From: an uncultured Clostridia bacterium
GTDB lineage: Bacteria; Bacillota; Clostridia; Christensenellales; CAG-314
Reading direction: 5' to 3'
NCBI GenBank assembly: GCA_947629985.1
Contig: CANRFV010000011.1
Span: 1-46,682 of the forward strand
Length of the DNA: 46,682 bases
Below the pieces are notes generated by a model. It did no database searches, was not told the DNA's origin, and worked only from the letters and a program-made list of their open reading frames with translations. Every line of letters begins with the position of its first letter. The first letter of the stretch is position 1. The translations under genes were made by a program, and so were the position numbers. Below, piece by piece: positions 32,882 through 42,480 of the stretch.

Positions 32882-33484
32882 ATGAAAAAGAAATTGGTTT
32901 TGATTACCGCGGCAGTATTGGCAATATTGTGCCTGTGTATGTGCGCGTGCAACCTTGTAAGCGACAAATTGCTCAGCCGCCTTTCGGAGATGATGCGGCT
33001 CGATTACTCCGCGGTGGAAATCGGCATAACTTCCACAACGGACGGGATGGATCTTAACGGCGAATTTACGCTTACTTTCGACGGCGACGCAGTAAATGTA
33101 AAATATCGCTACGACAAACTCAATTCTTTCGGCACGGATTTCGACCTTACCGCTCCCGACGAATGGAAAACGACCGTTTCGGGCGAAGCCGTAGTAAAGG
33201 ACGGCGAAATAGTTCAAGGCGACGCCAACGCGGAATTGCCTTTTGACGCAATATCTTTTAACGGATTCAGTTTCAAACAGGCGTTTTTCGACAACGTAAA
33301 GGTAAGCGCGTCGCGTTTCGAAGCGGACGTGGTAAATCCGCAGGGATTTGTAGGCAACAACAACTTTGTGTGCAGCGATATGCATGTCAACGTCAAGTTC
33401 GGCGACTATATAGGGCGCTTGGAAATTACGTACGTTTCGACAAACGGCAGCGATATAACGTTGGTTTATAACTTTACGCGCTAA
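32882..33484 (+). CDS. Small lipoprotein, function unknown
   Basis: A 200-residue lipoprotein with a basic start, a hydrophobic stretch and a lipobox ending at a Cys (LCMCAC, about residue 23). The mature part is made of beta-strand-like repeats (MDLNGEFTLTFDGDAV, FDLTAPDEWKTTVSGEAV) and could fold as a beta-sheet wrap, somewhat like the units of the giant protein downstream. It follows the nuclease with its own GGGGG-type site, so the two are co-transcribed and probably act together at the cell surface. I do not recognise its family. Confidence 0.82.
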   Translation: MKKKLVLITAAVLAILCLCMCACNLVSDKLLSRLSEMMRLDYSAVEIGITSTTDGMDLNGEFTLTFDGDAVNVKYRYDKLNSFGTDFDLTAPDEWKTTVSGEAVVKDGEIVQGDANAELPFDAISFNGFSFKQAFFDNVKVSASRFEADVVNPQGFVGNNNFVCSDMHVNVKFGDYIGRLEITYVSTNGSDITLVYNFTR

Positions 33485-33781
33485 GTTAGCCGACCACTCG
33501 TGCGTCGGTCGATTGCTTGCTGCTGCGCTAACGCGAGCGCAATCGACACGCAGTGCGCTATCGCGCCGACGCAGTCGGACTTGGGAGTTGCGCGTGAACG
33601 CACGCGCGGCATATTCCGACCTTCGCCGGGGTGAACATCCCCGGCATCCCCCGTTAGGGCGCAAACTTCGGCGCAGGTCCGTAGTTTGCGGTAGTTTAAT
33701 TAAAACTGCCCGCTAAGGCGGGTTGTACTATGTCGGGTTTAATTGAAATTTCCGACCAAGCGCGAGTGCAATCGACGGCAT
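33485..33781. repeat. Composite repeat element with R1a and R1b inside
   Basis: No gene. It starts with GC-rich inverted repeats (TCGATTGC near 33510 with GCAATCGA near 33551), then carries R1a (33580-33658) and the exact 83-bp R1 copy (33618-33700). It ends with another GCAATCGACGGC near 33768-33779. GTCGATTGC at the left and GCAATCGAC at the right are inverted, so they could be terminal repeats of a non-coding mobile element. No transposase is present. Confidence 0.6.
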
Positions 33782-33798
33782 AATTATTCAAAATAAAA

Positions 33799-33832
33799 CA
33801 GTCAATCTTGATATGTGATTGGCTGTTTTTTT
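33799..33832 (+). terminator. Rho-independent terminator
   Basis: A 9-bp stem, CAGTCAATC with GATTGGCTG (one G-T pair), has a 9-base loop and is followed by seven T. It ends the nuclease-lipoprotein transcript beyond the repeat element. Confidence 0.85.
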
Positions 33833-34206
33833 GTTTTGTCGATTATCAATATTGTCGTGCTTACGCTTCGTTGCGAGCGAATGTCGGCGTTTTGCGTAAG
33901 TTTTATGTTGCGTTTTGTCCGCAATTTTGCGTTACGTTGTTGCGAAAACGTGCAAAAGTTCGGTCGGGCGGGGCATAGATATTTCATATTTGTAAGAAAT
34001 GTATAATATATATTGTTATTTTTGCGTAAAAAATCGCTTTTTGGGGCGTTTTTTACAGATAGTTTACTTTCAGTTTACTTAAAACTTTTACAATTGTGGC
34101 AATAGTGAAACAGTGCGCCCTGTATTTACATTGTACGGGCGGCACGTCATTACGGCGGCAAAAGCGTCTTGTTTGGGCGCGATTGCTGCGGAAACAGGAG
34201 AAAAAC
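33833..34206. other. AT-rich leader region of the giant protein gene
   Basis: About 370 bases. It holds several AT-rich -10-like boxes (for example TATAAT near 34001) and the direct repeat GTTTACTT...GTTTACTT near 34060-34080, which could be a regulator site. No single promoter is convincing. GGAG stands 7 bases before the ATG at 34207. An in-frame upstream start at 34096 lacks a ribosome binding site. Confidence 0.45.
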
Positions 34207-37200
34207 ATGTCTAAAATAAAAATAGTATGTTTGGTATTGGCAGCGGTGTTGGCTTCGGTCGGAACCGTACTCGTTATCAAAAATCTCGGCGGCGAGGACA
34301 TCGGGCATTTCGAGCGCCCCGTTCAGGACATAAACGCTTACGAGCAAGTGCCTCAGGACGTCGCTGTCGTCGAAAACGACGCTATACGCAACTTGTTTAT
34401 TGCGCATTACAAATTGTTGCAACACGGTTTCAAAGGCGTAAGCGAAGGCTACACCAACGCAATGGGCATCAAACAGCAAGTTCTTAACGTACGTTACGTT
34501 GTGGGCGATTTCGACAACAAGGACGTATTTAAGGAAATGGTAACCAAGGGCGTTGTAAGCAGTGCGTATCAACTGTATTTGCACGGCGACGATTACATTT
34601 ACCGCGACAGCAACCGCGTAAAGGGCATTGACGACGTTACTTGGAGCAATTCGGCGCAACCGCTAAGCGAAAGCGAATTTTACGACGATTTCGGGCACCG
34701 TTCGGACAGACTTACGGGTTACATACTCAATTACGACACGGTTTTGAGCGGCGAACTTGTACAGCAAACCAACGCGACGCTTGCCTACGACGGCGAAAGC
34801 GGCAGTGAAAGCGGCGTTTTGTACACTTACCGTTACGAACTCGACCCCGTTGCTTCCACGGTGTATTTGCGCCGCGAAATGGTAACCAACGGCGGTTTGG
34901 CGGAAGAGCCCACCTTTACCAAGGCGGTAATTTACGTAACAATGGACGACGAGTGGAATATTCATTCGTTGCGCACCGAAAGCGAATACAAAGCAAAAAC
35001 AATGGGCATATTTGCCAACTGTTCGGAAGACATTACCGAAACGTTTACTTATTACGACGGCGAATTGCCCAATTTGGAATTTTTCGAGCCGTATTTCGGT
35101 CAGGAAGGCGGCGACATTCAAAAGGAACAAACCGCGCTGGACGTGCTTATGAAGATTTTCGAGCCGTATCTCGGCGGCGGCGAATCTTTGCAGGTGGCGT
35201 TACAAGCGATTTTGCCCGATCAAACTTCGGTAAACGGGCTTGTTTCGATAGACAATCTGGACATTTCCGACTTGTCTCGTCTTGCCGTAAGCGCGCAGTT
35301 GGGCGATCTTGACGTAAGTTACGACAACGGCGCACAGACGGTTTACGTAAAATATCAGGATTTCCAAGGCAGTACAACCGTAGACGGCATTACTCAATTT
35401 GCGCAAACGCTTACTTCGTTGTTGGGGCAGGGCGGCGAAAGCGCGTCTCAACTCGGCGACATCAACGCCGACGAATTGTTGGCGGGGCTTACGTATTCGA
35501 TGTCGGCGGACGGCAAGGTATGCACGGTCAATTTGCCGCTCGAATTGGGCGACACGCAAATAAACGCTTGTTTGTATGCCGACGTGGACGGCGAAACTTA
35601 CACGTTTACCCATGCCGACGTGTCGGTGGGCGATATTAAACTTCAACTTGCGCCGCAATCGTGGCAAGTACCCGTTCGCAGCGGCGCTTATCCCGAAATT
35701 CTCGGCATTGCCGACATTATTTGCGACGGCAAATTGTCGCTCAACGCCGATATTCGTCTGCCTTTGGGCGACGGTTACAACGTACATGCCGACATTTTGG
35801 CGGATCTTGCCGCCCGCGCAATGAGTTTGCGCGCGGATCTCGGCAACGGCAACGGCACGTTGAACGCCGTGTTGAGCAATAATGTAATTTACGCCGATTT
35901 CGGCGAAGCAAAAGTAAAACTCGATCTCGACGACGCGCAGGCGCTTACGCAACTGTTGCAAAACTTTACGGGCAACTCGCAGGCGGCTATGCCGAGCATT
36001 TCGGCTTCGTCCGTTATTGCCGCGCTGGGTAACATTACCGCAACGCAGGTGCAGGACGGCGCCGTAACATTGCAATTGCCGCTGGGCGGCTTTGCGGTAA
36101 GCGTAGGTCTTGTACAAGACGGCAACAGTTGGCATATCAGCGGTTTGCAACTCGATTCGGACAGCGTAACCGCGGCGGTCGTTCCGTCGCAAGACGCGGC
36201 GCAACAAACCGTTACCGTCCCTGCCGACGCAGCCGATTATACCGATATTACGCCTGTGGCGGTAACTTTTGCCGAGCCCATTGCCAATATGTTAAAAGGC
36301 AACGGCTTCGGCGCCGATTTCCAATTGCAGTTGGATTTGTTCGGCGAAATTTTCGACGTGTCGGGCAATGCTGTCGTCGATAACGACGGTACGGTCATCG
36401 TTTCCGCCGATATCGCTTACGGCGCGCTCAAAGTAATACACACGCAAATAATTTACGACGACAGTGTGGTATTTTTGTACTGCGACGGCATAAACGTGGC
36501 ATTCCGCACCGACGGCTTTACGTCGGGCGACGGGTCGTTGGACGTATCCGCGCTGTTGCAAAGCGCACAAATGCAGGCTGTGCTTGCCGCCCATCCGCAA
36601 CTTAAACAGTTTGTCGAACAGGCGGTTGTGTTGGCGAACGGCATTGCGAACATATCGCCCGACAACTTGCAAAACGTCGATTTCAGCGCGCTGATTACGG
36701 AATTCGACTTTGTCGATCACGAATTACACGTTACGTTGAACCTGGAAGCGCTGGGTTTGCAAGGCATTGCGGTAGATCTCGCTTTGTACAACAACAACGG
36801 CAAACTTGCCGTACGCGTAAGCGATTTCCGCTTTGGCGGCGTAACTTTTAACGGCGACGTTACGCTCTACACCGACGTTCCGCGGTACTCTCCGCCGCAA
36901 GTGCAAGATTACGTTCTTAACCTGCGCGGCAATATCGCCGGCGCCGAAACGCGCATTACGTGCGACTTTGCCAATATGGATATATGGGCAACCGTGCAAT
37001 TGAAGGGCGGCAAGGCGTACATTCGCTATACGGACGGCTCCGTGTACGTGCAATACGGCGCAATCAAAGCCAAACTCGATACAACCGATCTCGGTAAAAT
37101 AATCAACGGCGTAACCACGCTGTTGGGCGGCGACGCGCAGTCGGACTTGGCAGCAGATTTGGACGTCAACGCGCTTTTGGACGGTTTGAAAGTCGATTTG

Positions 37201-40200
37201 TACGGCGATACGCCCAACATCACGCTTGCGTACGGCCCTGTGGTATTTACTCTCAACCTTACCGAAATAGGCGCGCAACTGTATTTCGACAGCGTTTCGT
37301 TGCAGTTGACTTTGGGCGAGCGTACCGTTACTGCCGAACTGACCGATTGCAACTCCTCGGCGGAGCAATTGTCCTTGGACGGCGAATTTGTCGACGCAAA
37401 CGCGCTTATTGACAGCGTATTGCAAACTGTAACCGCCTTTACCGACAACAGCGGTATAGCGGCGCAACTTACGGCGCAAGTAAACGTAAACGGCAAGTCG
37501 TACAATGCCGACATCGCTCTGCAATACAACGGCGGCGTATATGTATCCGTAATTTTGCGCAGCGTAACCGACGGCATAGCCTTGGCAAGCGGTAACGCGT
37601 ACTATGTGGGCAACACGCTGTACCTTGACGTAAACGGTATCAAACAGGCAATAGACTTGTCTGCAGCGCAAACTTCCGACGGCACTGCCGGTTCTTCGCT
37701 TGACGAAGCGGCAATACAACAGTTGATAGATACCCTTACGCAAATAGACGGCATAGGCGAAACCGTCGCCCAACTTGCCGAAACAATAAAACAACTTCCC
37801 GAACGGCTAAACGGCGTAAGCCTTGCGCAAATAGTCAAGTCGTTGCGCTTCGATCCGTCCGACAAACTTAATATGCAACTCGACCTTACCGAGTTGGGAC
37901 TGTCCGATGTAGACCTTATGCTCGGCTTGGGCGGCACAATTTCGCTTGCTATCGACGGCTTGGCATGGAACGGTATCGAATTGAGTGCAAATGCCGACGT
38001 TTACAGCACCTGCCCCGAAATAGCCGCCCCCGACGTTGCCGATTACAACAATCAATTGGACGTAACCGTGCGCGTAGGCGATGTGGTTTTGGACGGCATT
38101 GTCCAACTAGATTTGTACAACCGCGAGGTTGCCGGGCAACTTCAACTTACGCCCGACGACATTGTTGCCTTTAAGTATGCCGACGGCACAATTTATCTGC
38201 AATACGGCAACATTTCGGCAAAATTGGCAACGGCGGATATAGCCCAACTTGCTGAGCTGTTCGGCAAGGAAATAACTTTGCCCAACATGTCCGACTCGTC
38301 TCAAAACGGCGGCGACATTTTGGCAACCGTGGTGCAATATCTCAACAAAATATCCGTCGGTTACACGCCTACGGCAGATGGTTACGCGCTGGCAATTCAC
38401 ATCGACGGTACGGACTTGGCTCTGGGCGTCAACTTCGCTTGCACGCAGGACAGCGCGATTCTTAGCGCAATTACGGTAAATGTGCCCGGCGAAACCCCCG
38501 TTGACGTAACGGCGGCGCTGACCGGCGGCAAAACTTTCGCGCAAGTGGATACAAACTGCGCTTTTGTGGACGTAAAAGAACTTGCCAAAGCATTTGCTGA
38601 ACAAATAATAGGTTTGACAGAGGCAACGGGTTACAGCATTGCCGCGGACAAAATAACCGTAACTTTGGGCGAAGGCAAAGTATTTACGCTCAGCAACTTA
38701 ACTTTGAGTATAGTTGGCGGCAACGTCCGGGCGTCGTTTAATTTGTCGTACAACGGCGTACCCATGCTTACGGAAGTAGAGTTGTACGTTGTAAACAAAA
38801 CGTTGTATCTTACCGCAAGCGACCTTAAACTTGCCGTACCCCTTGACAGCAAGCAATCCGACGGCGAGCAATCTGCCCAGCCCGACAAACAGGGCTTTAA
38901 CGCGGCAGAGTTAAAACAAACGTTAAACGGCTTGCTGGGTTACAACGATACTCTCGACGGCGTACTTAACGCGCTGACCGAAGTAATAGACAAAATACCT
39001 ACCGAATGGAACTTGCAGACGATACTTAAAGCGTTAAATTTGCAAAAGTTGCTCAAATCTCTTACTTTTGACAATAACTCGCTTACATTGAATCTTAACG
39101 GAAGCGATTGGGGCTTGCCCGACAACGTAACGCTTACGGCTTCAAGTAATGACAACGCGCTTACCTTTGCATTGTCCAATGTGTCCTTCGGCGGAGTATC
39201 TTTGGCAATAGATGGCGGCAGCGTATCCGCCGCAACCGAACAAGAAATAACCGCCCCCGCAGGCGACAATACAACCAATCTCAAAATAACAATAGACCAA
39301 GATAACGTAATCGACGCCAAGATCGATTTATGTTCCGACGACGGCGGCTCTATTCGTCTTAAATTGGGCGAACTGAACGTACTTTACCTGATAGAGGACA
39401 AGACGATCAAAGTAAACTACAAAAAGTTGTACGTACAGGGCAACATTGACGAATTAACCGCGTGTATCGATCAGATAAAGGCTCTTGTCGATCAATTTTC
39501 CGGTACGGGTACCGACGCCGGCGTGCAAGCCATGGTGGCAATGGCTACGGAAATGTCCAACGCAATCGATCTCAAATCCATCGTCAAGTCGTTGAGCATT
39601 ACAGCCGAGCAAGATAACACCGTGCACGCAAGCGTACAATTGTTGGGGCTTACCGCAACGGCAGTGTTCGACGGTACGCTTAAATGCGTAAATATACCCG
39701 TTACTATTTCCAAACTGACGCGCAATTGCGTTGTAACAGCGGTAAGTAAAAGTGCCGCCGGCTATATCGAGTTCCCTGCCGACGATGCGAAGTACGTCGA
39801 TATCAACACCGTGTTCGACGATTTTATGCCTACAATTAAGGACCTTGTAAATACCAACAGTTGGCGGTTCGACTTCGCTTGCAACGACAAATATCGTACA
39901 ACATTCGTAATCAACGGCGACGACAACAAGCCCGCACAAACGTATGCAATTGGGGAAGATTCGTACGTGGTATTTTACTACAATCAAAGTCAGGCGGACG
40001 CGTTCAAAATACGCGCGCATATCAATTTGTGCAAGTTGGTAGGCGATAGTTATAAAGAATTTGCGCTGTTAGACCTTGTCATTGTAGACGGCAGAGTGTA
40101 CGTAACATTCGATACGCGCACCGGCGAAAACGACAAAGCCGCGTTGCACGCTACCGTATCGGTGGACGCGTTGAGCAAATGTATTGAGTTAAAGGACAAA

Positions 40201-41790
40201 CTTGTTGCGGTAATTCCGCAAATAGGCGACTTGCTTGACGGTTTGTCCGCCGCTAAAAACATTGTCGATCCCGACAAATCGGTAAGTTTGTCCGGTATTT
40301 TGCAAGATATTTCGTACACAACCGCTCAAGACGGCGCGCACGTATTCGGCCTTACACTAAACGGAAGCCCGCTTTTGAGCGGTCTGGGCGAAATCATTCT
40401 CTCCGTACAAACCAACACTATCTGCGACACCGTCGAAAACAGCGTACGCGTATTGCAACTTAACCAATTGAAGTTAAGTTACGGCAACATTACCGTAGAT
40501 CTTCAAGGCGTTACGGTCAGCCCGTCCACATCGACGAAAGACGAAGACGGCAGCAAACACTTTGCGTACGAAAAGGACATTATGGGGTACTTTGACGATA
40601 ACGCTACGGGTGCGGAAATCCAAGGCGAGTCCTTTGCCGACGGCGTATTAAATCTCGGCAACGTTTACGAGCGCAACCTTACCAATCACATCGATTTGGA
40701 CAGCGTGTACGAGTTGCTGTCGGCGCTTACGGTTACTGCCGGCAATTACGACGACAACGACCGACGTTCGTTTAAGATAGACGGAACGCTCGAACTTACG
40801 ATGAGTATACCGTATACAAACATGATAACCCATAAAGAAGAACATTTGGAATTGAAAAATATATCATTGCCTGTAACCCTTTATGTCGATATAGATGAAG
40901 TAGATAAAGAAAAGGGCAAAAAGGGCGACTCGTACTTTGCGTTGAAGTTACACCGTAATCGCGAAAAGGTTTTGGGCGACGATTTATTTGCCGATCACGG
41001 CGGCGACAGTTATCTTCTGTTCAATACCGCTCAAAATAAGGTAAAATTGGTGCGCGATTCGATTGTAGAAGTGCAACGCACAAAGACCGAAACGATAACG
41101 GAAACATTCGACTATTGTACCAACTGTAAGAAAGAAGCGGGGTGGTTGTGTTCTCGGGTGGGACACAAGATTGAACAGCGAGAACGTACTGTTGATAAAA
41201 CCACAAAGTACACCGAAGATGTACTCGAATCGGACGAATACAATATGCCGACCTACAATCCCGATCCCATATCCGGCGATGACTTTATGGCTAATTTGGT
41301 AAAAGGTCAAGGCTATCTGTTTGATTTAATCAACTTCGGCAAACCGCTTTTAATAGATGTTCGCGGTATGATTACCAAGGAAATCACAAACAGTGATCCG
41401 AGCAAAACCGCCAAGTTCGGCGAAGATTACGGTATCGAAGACATTTTGGACAGCGGCTCGGCGTATACGTACACGGCTAACGGCGACGGCAGCGGTGTGT
41501 TTAGTATAAACGCCAACCTTCAACCTGTTTCCAACGCGCTGCGTATGCTTAACGTCAATATAACTCACACAAACAAGTACGAATTGACGGCAATTAACGG
41601 TTCGTTGAAGATTGTCAATTTGATCGACATCACATTGGATCTCAACCACACAACCCCGGGTTACGGCACCGCGTACGAGTTCAACCAATATTTCTTCGGC
41701 ACCGACGGTAATGTAGACGACACCAAGTTGGCGAACTTGTGGAAGCAACTTGATTGGTGGGAAAGTGGCTACAAGCCAACTCAACCGTAA
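34207..41790 (+). CDS. Giant exported beta-rich repeat protein, function unknown
   Basis: A 2527-residue protein with an N-terminal signal or anchor helix (about 5-25), no lipobox and no sorting signal at the C-terminus. An N-terminal domain of about 300 residues is followed by long alternating-strand units. Landmarks recur: VYVKYQDF (about 379), VYVQYGAIKAKL (about 945), IYLQYGNISAKL (about 1328) and IKVNYKKLYVQG (about 1734). Each is near a short helix and a KSL-F-D...LxLxL...LGL strand set. The spacing of the last three is about 380-410 residues, so these are repeated domains. A Cys/His cluster (Cys2304, Cys2307, Cys2315 and His2320) lies near the end. The fold could be a chain of LolA/LppX-like or beta-groove units, but that is a guess. 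Confidence 0.85.
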   Translation: MSKIKIVCLVLAAVLASVGTVLVIKNLGGEDIGHFERPVQDINAYEQVPQDVAVVENDAIRNLFIAHYKLLQHGFKGVSEGYTNAMGIKQQVLNVRYVVGDFDNKDVFKEMVTKGVVSSAYQLYLHGDDYIYRDSNRVKGIDDVTWSNSAQPLSESEFYDDFGHRSDRLTGYILNYDTVLSGELVQQTNATLAYDGESGSESGVLYTYRYELDPVASTVYLRREMVTNGGLAEEPTFTKAVIYVTMDDEWNIHSLRTESEYKAKTMGIFANCSEDITETFTYYDGELPNLEFFEPYFGQEGGDIQKEQTALDVLMKIFEPYLGGGESLQVALQAILPDQTSVNGLVSIDNLDISDLSRLAVSAQLGDLDVSYDNGAQTVYVKYQDFQGSTTVDGITQFAQTLTSLLGQGGESASQLGDINADELLAGLTYSMSADGKVCTVNLPLELGDTQINACLYADVDGETYTFTHADVSVGDIKLQLAPQSWQVPVRSGAYPEILGIADIICDGKLSLNADIRLPLGDGYNVHADILADLAARAMSLRADLGNGNGTLNAVLSNNVIYADFGEAKVKLDLDDAQALTQLLQNFTGNSQAAMPSISASSVIAALGNITATQVQDGAVTLQLPLGGFAVSVGLVQDGNSWHISGLQLDSDSVTAAVVPSQDAAQQTVTVPADAADYTDITPVAVTFAEPIANMLKGNGFGADFQLQLDLFGEIFDVSGNAVVDNDGTVIVSADIAYGALKVIHTQIIYDDSVVFLYCDGINVAFRTDGFTSGDGSLDVSALLQSAQMQAVLAAHPQLKQFVEQAVVLANGIANISPDNLQNVDFSALITEFDFVDHELHVTLNLEALGLQGIAVDLALYNNNGKLAVRVSDFRFGGVTFNGDVTLYTDVPRYSPPQVQDYVLNLRGNIAGAETRITCDFANMDIWATVQLKGGKAYIRYTDGSVYVQYGAIKAKLDTTDLGKIINGVTTLLGGDAQSDLAADLDVNALLDGLKVDLYGDTPNITLAYGPVVFTLNLTEIGAQLYFDSVSLQLTLGERTVTAELTDCNSSAEQLSLDGEFVDANALIDSVLQTVTAFTDNSGIAAQLTAQVNVNGKSYNADIALQYNGGVYVSVILRSVTDGIALASGNAYYVGNTLYLDVNGIKQAIDLSAAQTSDGTAGSSLDEAAIQQLIDTLTQIDGIGETVAQLAETIKQLPERLNGVSLAQIVKSLRFDPSDKLNMQLDLTELGLSDVDLMLGLGGTISLAIDGLAWNGIELSANADVYSTCPEIAAPDVADYNNQLDVTVRVGDVVLDGIVQLDLYNREVAGQLQLTPDDIVAFKYADGTIYLQYGNISAKLATADIAQLAELFGKEITLPNMSDSSQNGGDILATVVQYLNKISVGYTPTADGYALAIHIDGTDLALGVNFACTQDSAILSAITVNVPGETPVDVTAALTGGKTFAQVDTNCAFVDVKELAKAFAEQIIGLTEATGYSIAADKITVTLGEGKVFTLSNLTLSIVGGNVRASFNLSYNGVPMLTEVELYVVNKTLYLTASDLKLAVPLDSKQSDGEQSAQPDKQGFNAAELKQTLNGLLGYNDTLDGVLNALTEVIDKIPTEWNLQTILKALNLQKLLKSLTFDNNSLTLNLNGSDWGLPDNVTLTASSNDNALTFALSNVSFGGVSLAIDGGSVSAATEQEITAPAGDNTTNLKITIDQDNVIDAKIDLCSDDGGSIRLKLGELNVLYLIEDKTIKVNYKKLYVQGNIDELTACIDQIKALVDQFSGTGTDAGVQAMVAMATEMSNAIDLKSIVKSLSITAEQDNTVHASVQLLGLTATAVFDGTLKCVNIPVTISKLTRNCVVTAVSKSAAGYIEFPADDAKYVDINTVFDDFMPTIKDLVNTNSWRFDFACNDKYRTTFVINGDDNKPAQTYAIGEDSYVVFYYNQSQADAFKIRAHINLCKLVGDSYKEFALLDLVIVDGRVYVTFDTRTGENDKAALHATVSVDALSKCIELKDKLVAVIPQIGDLLDGLSAAKNIVDPDKSVSLSGILQDISYTTAQDGAHVFGLTLNGSPLLSGLGEIILSVQTNTICDTVENSVRVLQLNQLKLSYGNITVDLQGVTVSPSTSTKDEDGSKHFAYEKDIMGYFDDNATGAEIQGESFADGVLNLGNVYERNLTNHIDLDSVYELLSALTVTAGNYDDNDRRSFKIDGTLELTMSIPYTNMITHKEEHLELKNISLPVTLYVDIDEVDKEKGKKGDSYFALKLHRNREKVLGDDLFADHGGDSYLLFNTAQNKVKLVRDSIVEVQRTKTETITETFDYCTNCKKEAGWLCSRVGHKIEQRERTVDKTTKYTEDVLESDEYNMPTYNPDPISGDDFMANLVKGQGYLFDLINFGKPLLIDVRGMITKEITNSDPSKTAKFGEDYGIEDILDSGSAYTYTANGDGSGVFSINANLQPVSNALRMLNVNITHTNKYELTAINGSLKIVNLIDITLDLNHTTPGYGTAYEFNQYFFGTDGNVDDTKLANLWKQLDWWESGYKPTQP

Positions 41791-41845
41791 TTGTTGCTCA
41801 TATGCGCACAGGCTTATATGCGGCAAAATGCAGTGGTATCTGCGT

Positions 41846-41874
41846 AAAAAAGGGCGGAGACTTGCGTCTCCGCC
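41846..41874 (-). terminator. Terminator shared by convergent genes
   Basis: A 9-bp perfect stem, GGCGGAGAC with GTCTCCGCC, has a TTGC loop. On the minus strand it is followed by six T, so it ends the GNAT transcript. It may also stop the giant gene from the other side. Confidence 0.82.
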
Positions 41875-41915
41875 TAAAATTATGCATTGTTGGCAAATTG
41901 TCAACTTAAATTTGT

Positions 41916-42383
41916 TTAATGTTCCGTTTGTACAAACCACGTTGTGTAATTATCGTCCGCCGACGAACCGCCGCGCGGAAACTTCGCCGCAAATTTGTTC
42001 CAAAATTTAACCGCTCCGGTGTTATTCGATCGTGTACTGAACGAAAACTTGCCGCCCAAAATTTCGGTTATTTTAACGGCAAAATCTATGGCGTTGTTGT
42101 CCTTTCGGAATGTCGGCGCTACGTAAAATTCGGCTATCTCGTAGTGCGCGGGTTGCAATTCTCTTACAAACGCCAAGCCGGCAAATTTATCGTCTATGTT
42201 CAGCGCAAAGGGGTACCTGCCCTTTTCCGTCCAATAGCAATCGTACCAACGATAAATCGGCACGCCGCGCTCGTCAAATCTGACAGTGGGGTCGAACTGC
42301 GCCAATTCTATTAGGTAATCGTCAAAATATTTTTTCAACCAATCCTTTTCATTAACAGATACACGTTGTATGTTCTTTTTCAT
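41916..42383 (-). CDS. GNAT-family N-acetyltransferase
   Basis: A 155-residue acetyl-CoA-dependent transferase. The GNAT core is seen as AGLAFVRELQP, then the beta-4 strand EIAEFYVAPTFR before a helix and the late FSFSTRSNNTGAVKFWNKF segment (beta-5, alpha-4), a classic GNAT ending. The usual acetyl-CoA loop Q/RxxGxG/A is replaced by FRKDNNAI, as in several RimJ-like or YhbS-like outliers. GGGGGAAG precedes the ATG at 42383, which was preferred over an upstream in-frame ATG. Substrate unknown. It is followed by a terminator. Confidence 0.85.
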   Translation of the reverse strand: MKKNIQRVSVNEKDWLKKYFDDYLIELAQFDPTVRFDERGVPIYRWYDCYWTEKGRYPFALNIDDKFAGLAFVRELQPAHYEIAEFYVAPTFRKDNNAIDFAVKITEILGGKFSFSTRSNNTGAVKFWNKFAAKFPRGGSSADDNYTTWFVQTEH

Positions 42384-42480
42384 TCTTCCCCCTGCCAAAC
42401 AATCCGCCACAGGCGCGTACAACTGCCGAAATTGTTGTTTAATTGCCCGCGTTATCGCCTGTTTTTGGCATTAAACAAGG

